Assembly (NCBI GenBank): GCA_018398765.1 | Contig: JAHBMJ010001998.1 | Coordinates: forward strand, 54,348 to 76,847 | Source of the DNA: Chromera velia | Lineage: Eukaryota; Sar; Chromeraceae | Direction of reading: 5' to 3' | DNA length: 22,500 nucleotides | Part shown: positions 19,101-22,500 of the stretch, one piece after another | Numbering within the stretch: position 1 is the first letter of the stretch | Layout of the letters: each line of letters begins with the position of its first letter | The notes under the pieces: generated by a model | Databases searched by the model: none | Told to the model about the DNA's origin: nothing | The model's input: only the letters and a program-made list of their open reading frames with translations | Program-made: the position numbers and the translations under genes

Positions 19101-21890
19101 CTCACAAAGACAGACAGACAGACAGAAAGAAAATGATGGACAGCAAGGCCAGCATGCATGCACGGGACTGAAAGAACAAGTTCCTACTGATTCTTCTGAT
19201 CGAACAGCATTGAAGAGAACAGACAGACAAAGAAGGGGATCCCGGGATTGGAAGGGAAGGAAAAGAATCGGGAGAAAACAACAGTAAGAAAGAAATGCTT
19301 TGGTTTTCTTGACGAAATTACTCCTTCATCTTTCAAACATTCACTGTGGGCTGACCGACCCCGCGGCTGCATGAGAAAGTGGCAAGGGCGTTTGAGAAGA
19401 CTCCTCTCCTCCTTTGTTCACTTGGTGGTTTTTCTTCCTCTGCGCGTCCTTCATCATGACCACCAAAGGACCCGGGAGTTTCGAGGGGGAGCTGCCTCTT
19501 CCTCTCTCCTTCTCTTCCTTCTTCTTCCTCTGCTGTTGCTGTTGGGCCAAGGAGACGGCGGAGACGGCTTCATGCTCGGACACCTCAGCAGAAGACCGGG
19601 GGGGGGGAACTGTCGATGCAACCAAGGCTGCAGTCAAACAGGCTCATCAAAGAAGAAGAAGAAGAAAAGACTGAAACGATCCTTTCCCCGAGTGAAAAAA
19701 TCCGGACTCACACCCAGGAAGCAACCACATCATGACAGGCTCCCACAGTGAGACGCATTTGTGAGGAAGCTGCGGCCTTCCAGAAAAAGCCCAACAGGTA
19801 ACAAGAAATGAGGAGGCTTGGACAACACACTCCCACGCACAAAAGAGAGAGAGAGAGAGAGAGAGAATGGGAATGAAAAGGGAACGAAGAACGTAGACCT
19901 GAAACATGGAGAGAACGAAAGAGCCTCTCTGTACAGATCTGAGTGGAAGCCCTTCGAAAGCGCAATTTGGAACAGAAGAGAGACTTACTTCCTACCCATC
20001 ATCACTCGCTGACTGCCCTCCCCCCCCTAAGTTCCCCTCCCCATGCACGTACCAGAGAATCCATCCATCGTTGTAGCCAATCCGCTTCCGGTGTCTTCCA
20101 TTGACGCTCCGGGCGGCCGTCTCCTTTCCCTCACCCCCCCTCCAGTCTCCGTGGACGCGCATGCGCTTCCCCTCCCCGACCCGTGGAGAGAGCTCGAATA
20201 CCCCGACCGCAGCACATTGCCGTTGGCGCCCGCGTGGGTCTGCTGTTGCTGTTGCAGCTTCATTCCCAGCAGACTGTGTGGGAGCCCATTCCTTCCTCCT
20301 CCTCCTCCTCCGGTCGACATAGCGGCAGGCACAGGGGGTACAGGCATAGGCACAGAGACGACAGAGAAGTCCTGCCTCCTGCTGAGACGATCTTGAGGGG
20401 CAAATGAAAACGCACCGCCTCCCCCACTCCCACTGCCCCCCCGTGTGTGCGACCGCCCCTGCCCCCCTTCTGCCAAGAGGCCGTTGGGAGGCAGTGCAGA
20501 GGGATAAGATCCTTTGTGCTGCTGCAGACAGATGGACAGAAAAGAGAGAGGAGAGCTGAACATCAAGGCAGCTGCCAACACGCAACAACAGTGGAGGAGC
20601 AGAGGAGACGGACGATCGATCGAGTCACCAGCTTGGGTCGAATTGAAAGACCTGCACTCAAAATTGACAGACAACCCGCTTTAGTTTCCGACAAGGACAG
20701 AGGAAAACATCTGAGTGTCATCGAAAAGCTTGATTGACACATTTGACCGTTCAGTGGATCCACAAGAATTCAATGACGCATCTCCCTCCCTCCCTCCCTC
20801 TTTGGGGAGGGACTCCCTTCTGATTGTCCCTCACACACAAACCCGCCCTGTGCATGGAGGCACCCACTCACACGGCCCCCGACCCACCAACCCACCCCGG
20901 CCCCTTCCTCCTACCTTTTCTGCCGCTTTTTTCTTTGCCTCCTCGACCCATGCCGTGAGTCTGGGGTCCACCGCGCCCCCCGTCTCCAATAGGGCGGCGG
21001 CCTTGGTGGACAGAGGGCCCCCCGCCTCCTGCAATCAGGCAGGAAGGCAGGCAAATCAGGAAGGTTCAGATTGGATTCGTGGATATGCTCTCATTGTGTG
21101 AGGCTATAGAATTTGGATAAAACTGAAGGGACAAATGCATCGTCACGGAATCAACTTAGCGCGACTGCATGGGGATAGAGAAAGAAACATAGAAACAAAG
21201 AGGCCTCCCTTTCTTTCTTCCTTCCTTCCTTCCTTTCTTTCTTCCTTCCTTTCTTCCTTTCTTCCTTCCTTCCTTCCTTCCTCCCTTCCTTCCTCCCTTC
21301 CTCCCTTCCTTCCTTCCTTCCTTCCTTCCTTCCTCCCTTCCTTCCCTTCCTCCCTTCCTTCCCTTCCTCCCTTCCTCCCTTCCTCCCTTCCTTCCTTCCT
21401 TCCTTCCTCCCTTCTTCCTTCCTTCCTTCCTTCCTTCCTCCCTTCCTTCCTTCCTTCACCCGACTGACCTGAGCGTTGGAGTTGGAGGAGTCTGCCTCCA
21501 CCGCAGGAGACCGCCTGCAAGTGCGCCAATCGAAAGAGAGTTTGGAAAACAAAGGAGCACGGCCGATCAAAATTATCTTCGAGAGCCTATCCAGTCGAAG
21601 CATTCGCTTTTTCTGGGTTTCGGGGTGGACTTCTGTCCCTTTCCTGGTAGCACTAGAGGCAAAAAAAGGGTAAATAGTTGCAGGAAAACGACTCAGAAGA
21701 GCTGCTGTATGGACTGGAGACGAAAAAAGAAAAGAGGTCTTGATCACTCCCTTTGTAAGGAGACGCTCCTCCCTCTTCTCAAGGAAGGTCTTTCCTTCTC
21801 TTTCCCGTGGACTTACATTGGGTAGCGGGGAGTGCAGGCTTGAGGGCCCATCACAAAAGGTGGTACAACTGCAATCAGGCATAGATCCAT
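5415..21890 (-). CDS. Giant Ser/Thr protein kinase gene, about 27 exons, kinase domain near the C-terminus
   Basis: Exons from 5' to 3': 21817-21890, 21469-21652, 20915-21028, 20053-20521, 19360-19627, 18069-19095, 17496-17564, 16758-17228, 16115-16342, 15292-15624, 14261-14592, 13297-13902, 12725-12856, 12247-12326, 11793-11855, 11265-11318, 10800-10885, 10349-10443, 9849-9969, 9489-9580, 8515-8544, 8143-8193, 7605-7639, 7185-7319, 6848-6926, 6075-6232, 5415-5750. Phases agree at every junction; donors of exons 5 and 14 were chosen partly for phase. The product is about 1,900 residues. Residues 1 to about 1462 are Ser/Gly/Glu/Arg-rich and mostly disordered-looking. The kinase domain spans about 1465-1750 and has every catalytic motif: [33 protein letters not shown], and the Asp of PVDSWSMG. 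It resembles the CAMK/AMPK-like group; the target is unknown. The 5' end is uncertain, and the last exon contains an apparent assembly frameshift. Confidence 0.8.
5615..5615. other. Undetermined base inside a poly-C/G run
   Basis: The only N in the window sits in a run of about 20 C (5600-5619, plus strand) inside the last kinase exon. The run length is unreliable. Confidence 0.95.
5999..6030. repeat. GGAA microsatellite
   Basis: A short GGAA run in the last kinase intron. Confidence 0.8.
6075..6232 (-). CDS. Kinase gene exon 26, end of the kinase domain
   Basis: Starts [14 protein letters not shown], the typical kinase C-terminal HPW motif, then turns acidic and Ser-rich. The GTGAGT donor at 6074 is preferred. 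If it is not used, the frame stops at 6058, giving a shorter C-terminus. Confidence 0.88.
6239..6505. repeat. CA-rich microsatellite with an AG block
   Basis: About 265 bp of CA repeats with an AG block at about 6390-6417. It lies immediately upstream, on the coding strand, of the acceptor of kinase exon 26. His/Thr- and Cys/Val-rich frames here are repeat artefacts. Confidence 0.95.
6848..6926 (-). CDS. Kinase gene exon 25, subdomain XI
   Basis: Encodes [20 protein letters not shown] followed by MTMQ. The Arg after PSE is the invariant subdomain XI residue. Acceptor ATGCAG, donor GTCAGT. Confidence 0.94.
7185..7319 (-). CDS. Kinase gene exon 24, subdomain X with insert
   Basis: Encodes [13 protein letters not shown], then a Pro/Gln/Thr-rich insert ([16 protein letters not shown] and on) in place of the short loop usual between subdomains X and XI. 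Donor GTAAGT. Confidence 0.9.
7605..7639 (-). CDS. Kinase gene exon 23, subdomain IX
   Basis: 35 nt encoding [11 protein letters not shown]; the Asp is the conserved subdomain IX residue that stabilises the catalytic loop. Donor GTAAGT. Confidence 0.94.
8143..8193 (-). CDS. Kinase gene exon 22, APE motif
   Basis: 51 nt encoding [16 protein letters not shown], the P+1 loop and APE of subdomain VIII. Acceptor ATTGCAG abuts a GAGT repeat; donor GTGAGT. Confidence 0.96.
8202..8226. repeat. TCAC tetranucleotide run next to the acceptor of kinase exon 22
   Basis: About six TCAC units. On the coding strand they read GTGA and end in GATTGCAG. Confidence 0.85.
8427..8456. repeat. GGAA microsatellite
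   Basis: About seven GGAA units in a kinase intron. Confidence 0.85.
8515..8544 (-). CDS. Kinase gene exon 21, 30-nt activation-loop microexon
   Basis: Encodes MSRSLITDC between ATGCAG and GTGAGA. Joining exons 20 and 22 through it yields [15 protein letters not shown], a normal activation segment with phosphorylatable Ser/Thr. Confidence 0.85.
8564..8621. repeat. CCAT repeat upstream of the microexon acceptor
   Basis: Imperfect CCAT units. On the coding strand GGAT repeats lead into GGATGCAG at the 30-nt exon. Confidence 0.85.
9489..9580 (-). CDS. Kinase gene exon 20, DFG motif
   Basis: Encodes [18 protein letters not shown] then [15 protein letters not shown] binds magnesium. GTATGT is the only nearby donor that keeps the frame open into the next exon. 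Confidence 0.95.
9849..9969 (-). CDS. Kinase gene exon 19, HRD catalytic loop
   Basis: Encodes [20 protein letters not shown] and [10 protein letters not shown], the catalytic loop with the proton-acceptor Asp. The Asn of the loop is the first residue of the next exon. The donor is made of a GTAG repeat. Confidence 0.96.
10349..10443 (-). CDS. Kinase gene exon 18, hinge region
   Basis: Encodes [19 protein letters not shown] and PLLAGGDLL, subdomains IV-V with the hinge. Acceptor CTGCAG, donor GTGAGT. Confidence 0.95.
10800..10885 (-). CDS. Kinase gene exon 17, alpha-C helix
   Basis: 86 nt encoding [20 protein letters not shown] and so on. The Glu of RQERAIL is the probable alpha-C salt-bridge partner of the VALK lysine. 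Acceptor GCATGCATGCAG, donor GTGGGT. Confidence 0.92.
11265..11318 (-). CDS. Kinase gene exon 16, catalytic lysine strand
   Basis: 54 nt encoding [17 protein letters not shown]; the Lys of VALK is the subdomain II ATP-anchoring residue. Acceptor CTGCAG, donor GTCAGT. Confidence 0.93.
11793..11855 (-). CDS. Kinase gene exon 15, glycine-rich ATP loop
   Basis: 63 nt encoding [28 protein letters not shown] is the subdomain I nucleotide-binding loop. Acceptor GTGCAG, donor GTCAGT. Confidence 0.93.
12247..12326 (-). CDS. Kinase gene exon 14, linker into the kinase domain
   Basis: 26 codons with acceptor CCTGCAG and donor GTTGGT (phase 1). Ends in [10 protein letters not shown] just before the glycine-loop exon. 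A second in-phase donor (GTCGGG, about 12 nt downstream) would add four residues. Confidence 0.6.
12725..12856 (-). CDS. Kinase gene exon 13, charged coiled-coil-like helix
   Basis: It encodes [19 protein letters not shown] followed by further Glu/Lys/Ala/Arg heptad-like sequence, a probable long single helix or coiled coil. CTGCAG acceptor, GTCAGT donor. Confidence 0.75.
13297..13902 (-). CDS. Kinase gene exon 12, Pro/Ser/Arg-rich
   Basis: 201 codons between acceptor CATGCATGCAG and donor GTCAGT. Low-complexity, with His/Pro/Arg- and Ser-rich parts ending in an Ala-rich segment ([13 protein letters not shown]). The frame joins directly to the acidic/basic helix of exon 13. Confidence 0.7.
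14261..14592 (-). CDS. Kinase gene exon 11
   Basis: 110 codons plus two bases. The acceptor has a good pyrimidine tract (CTCCCGTCTCCTCAG) and the donor is GTGGGT. It encodes [19 protein letters not shown] and a Leu-rich segment, then Gly/Ser/Arg-rich sequence. Confidence 0.65.
15292..15624 (-). CDS. Kinase gene exon 10, Gly/Pro/Ser-rich
   Basis: 111 codons with ATGCAG acceptor and a weak GTAAAA donor, phase 0 at both ends. Low-complexity until [17 protein letters not shown] second frame over 15450-15620 is also open and acidic, so the frame assignment rests on phase. Confidence 0.5.
15713..15778. repeat. GGAT microsatellite
   Basis: About 16 GGAT units with a few changes, in the intron between exons 9 and 10. 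Confidence 0.9.
16078..16105. repeat. TG dinucleotide repeat next to the donor of kinase exon 9
   Basis: About 14 TG units. On the coding strand the donor reads GTCAGTCTGA and runs straight into CA repeats. Confidence 0.9.
16115..16342 (-). CDS. Kinase gene exon 9, basic Ser/Arg-rich
   Basis: 76 codons, phase 0 at both ends. The acceptor TTTCCAG has a pyrimidine tract and the donor is GTCAGT followed at once by a CA repeat. Arg/Ser/Ala-rich with no recognised fold. Confidence 0.65.
16758..17228 (-). CDS. Kinase gene exon 8, Gly/Ser-rich with short charged helices
   Basis: 157 codons, phase 0 at both ends, acceptor GTGCAG after a pyrimidine-rich tract, donor GTAGGC. Contains an Arg/Gly/Asp-rich part, then [20 protein letters not shown] and [19 protein letters not shown], which look like short helices. 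Confidence 0.7.
17496..17564 (-). CDS. Kinase gene exon 7, possible 69-nt cassette exon
   Basis: It encodes [18 protein letters not shown] plus five residues, a helix-like segment, between CTGCAG and GTCAGT. It is phase 0 at both ends, and exons 6 and 8 are also phase 0, so it could be skipped without breaking the frame. Confidence 0.5.
18069..19095 (-). CDS. Kinase gene exon 6, largest exon, Ser/Gly/Arg/Glu-rich
   Basis: A 1,027-nt open exon between acceptor GTGCAG and donor GTGAGT (phase 0). It encodes 342 residues with repeated Ser, Gly, Arg and Glu and no recognised fold. A short more ordered stretch, [19 protein letters not shown], sits in the middle. The length of the open frame and the clean splice sites support it as real. 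Confidence 0.75.
19360..19627 (-). CDS. Kinase gene exon 5, Gln/Lys/Glu-rich
   Basis: Acceptor CTGCAG and donor GTCGGT. It encodes [22 protein letters not shown] and then [12 protein letters not shown], a low-complexity charged segment. GTCGGT was preferred over a neighbouring GTCAGC because only it gives phase 2, as exon 6 requires. Confidence 0.6.
20053..20521 (-). CDS. Kinase gene exon 4, Gly/Ser/Gln-rich
   Basis: 156 codons plus one base between a CTGCAG acceptor and a GTACGT donor. Contains poly-Gly runs, a KLQQQQQT polyglutamine tract and [13 protein letters not shown]. Composition points to disordered sequence. It ends in MDGFS with one base left over, matching the next exon. Confidence 0.7.
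20915..21028 (-). CDS. Kinase gene exon 3, Ala/Lys-rich helix
   Basis: 38 codons, phase 0 at both ends, acceptor ATTGCAG and donor GTAGGA. It encodes [13 protein letters not shown] and then [12 protein letters not shown], a likely amphipathic helix. Confidence 0.65.
21206..21457. repeat. CCTT/TTCC microsatellite, about 250 bp
   Basis: A long imperfect CCTT array with CCCT and CTTT variants, in the intron after kinase exon 2. Pure purine on the coding strand. Confidence 0.95.
21469..21652 (-). CDS. Kinase gene exon 2, basic segment then Ser/Asn-rich
   Basis: The acceptor is TTTGCCTCTAG and the donor GTCAGT. It encodes a basic stretch ([12 protein letters not shown]) followed by [11 protein letters not shown] later acceptor, CTTGCAG near 21519, is in the same phase and could be used instead. 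The donor abuts a long AAGG microsatellite. Confidence 0.55.
21817..21890 (-). CDS. Kinase gene exon 1 (putative start)
   Basis: ATG at 21890-21888 opens a frame with a moderately hydrophobic start ([15 protein letters not shown]) and ends at a strong GTAAGT donor in phase 2. An in-frame TGA lies one codon upstream. Alternatively this is an internal exon beginning at 21868 after the acceptor-like TGATTGCAG, in which case the true start lies further right, possibly outside the window. Confidence 0.4.
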
Positions 21891-22500
21891 CCATCAAGTG
21901 TGAGCATGATCACGGAACACCAAACTTTGCGTCCTTGCTCTCAACCAGTCATCACGAAGAGAGAGAAGGAAGGCGATCGTGGATCTACGCAAACAGACCT
22001 GGCCCTGGCCACTGCATGGCTGCGTTGTCCGAAGGGCTTTGTCTCTCTCGTCTGCCAATGCCGATGCGATGTGAGAATTTCCCTTCGCTCCCTGTGTGTC
22101 AACCAGAGACAAACAAATGAGTACAGCTACACAGATTTCGGCTGGCTGTCTATATCCTTCCTTGACTTCCGATGCTGGCGGATCCGTGGTGGATGTTGGT
22201 CCTTCCCTGGAAGTGCCTTCGAACAACTGAATCTGGAAGTGGTGTTGCTGCGAGGCGAATGCGACAGCACGCTTCTACTTCCGGAAGGACACCAACGCAG
22301 TGATGGAGACTGCAAAGTCTCGTTGCTCAAGGCAGGAAAGAAGAAGAGCGTGCTGAGGGTCTCGTGGACCCTTTTCTCGATGTTGAAAGTCGCCTCTTGG
22401 CTCAACCAGATTGCCGCTGCTCTTTTTACGGTTCTATCCTAAGTATCCTCTCGGATGGCATCATGCAGTCATCGTCACATCATCAATGATTCATCATTCC
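21891..22500. other. Right-edge region, no convincing gene
   Basis: A 180-codon plus frame opens at 21900 and closes at 22442. Its ATG is 10 bp from the putative kinase start, and its product matches no family I know. The part after 22133, with VLLRGECDSTLLLPEG, is the most protein-like and follows an acceptor-like CTACACAG. Minus-strand frames here are equally weak. The region may be the kinase gene's 5' flank or hold a further 5' exon. Confidence 0.35.

Larger units (their letters stand above)
5751..21816 (-). other. Introns of the kinase gene, content
   Basis: The 26 introns range from about 160 to 970 bp. Those over 300 bp are 5751-6074, 6233-6847, 7640-8142, 8194-8514, 8545-9488, 9970-10348, 10444-10799, 10886-11264, 11319-11792, 11856-12246, 12327-12724, 12857-13296, 13903-14260, 14593-15291, 15625-16114, 16343-16757, 17565-18068, 19628-20052, 20522-20914 and 21029-21468. 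They hold purine- or pyrimidine-rich low-complexity sequence and microsatellites. No RNA gene, mobile element or nested gene was recognised in them. Confidence 0.65.

Noticed and set aside
19735-19790. Candidate extra exon (minus) ending at GTGTGAGT with [13 protein letters not shown]
   Set aside because: No acceptor gives the phase needed after exon 4, while exon 4 joins exon 5 directly in phase.
21143-21529. Lys/Glu/Gly-rich and Pro/Ser/Phe-rich frames
   Set aside because: Translations of the CCTT/AAGG microsatellite.
21900-22442. 180-codon plus frame as a real gene
   Set aside because: No recognisable motif, and its ATG is 10 bp from the opposite-strand start. Kept only as a weak note.

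Overview
The window looks like nuclear DNA of a eukaryotic alga with large, repeat-rich introns. My best guess is a chromerid such as Chromera or Vitrella. Three observations point that way: hydrophobic N-terminal presequences of the kind used to reach a complex plastid, TGCATGCA motifs like those read by ApiAP2 factors of apicomplexans and chromerids, and spliceosomal introns with GTnnGT donors and TGCAG acceptors, many of them built into microsatellites. The genus is an inference. No bacterial operon, phage, CRISPR array or tRNA was recognised.

Three protein-coding genes can be reconstructed. (1) Bases 1-827, minus strand: the 5' part of a ribokinase-type PfkB sugar kinase with an N-terminal presequence; it runs off the left edge. 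(2) Bases 1541-4284, plus strand: a two-exon calcineurin-like metallophosphoesterase of a type I associate with plants and algae. Its 1.0-kb intron is mostly tetranucleotide repeats. It is divergent from gene 1 across a 713-bp region with TGCATGCA and AGCTGTCA motif clusters. (3) From about 21890 down to about 5415, minus strand: one very large Ser/Thr protein kinase gene of about 27 exons over 16.5 kb. Its reading phase is continuous from exon to exon. It would encode roughly 1,900 residues: about 1,460 of low-complexity sequence, a complete active-looking kinase domain, and a Gly/Glu-rich tail. The last exon holds a poly-G run with an undetermined base, where the assembled frame breaks.

Genes 2 and 3 converge on an AT-rich interval (4285-5414) that contains diverged hairpin repeats and a 127-bp foldback element resembling a MITE. 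Bases 21891-22500 carry only one weak open frame and may be the 5' flank of the kinase gene.

The three genes show no evident shared pathway. Splice sites were deduced by eye from consensus, phase and protein motifs. The kinase-domain exons (5415-11855) are well supported; the N-terminal exons rest on phase and composition and are less certain.
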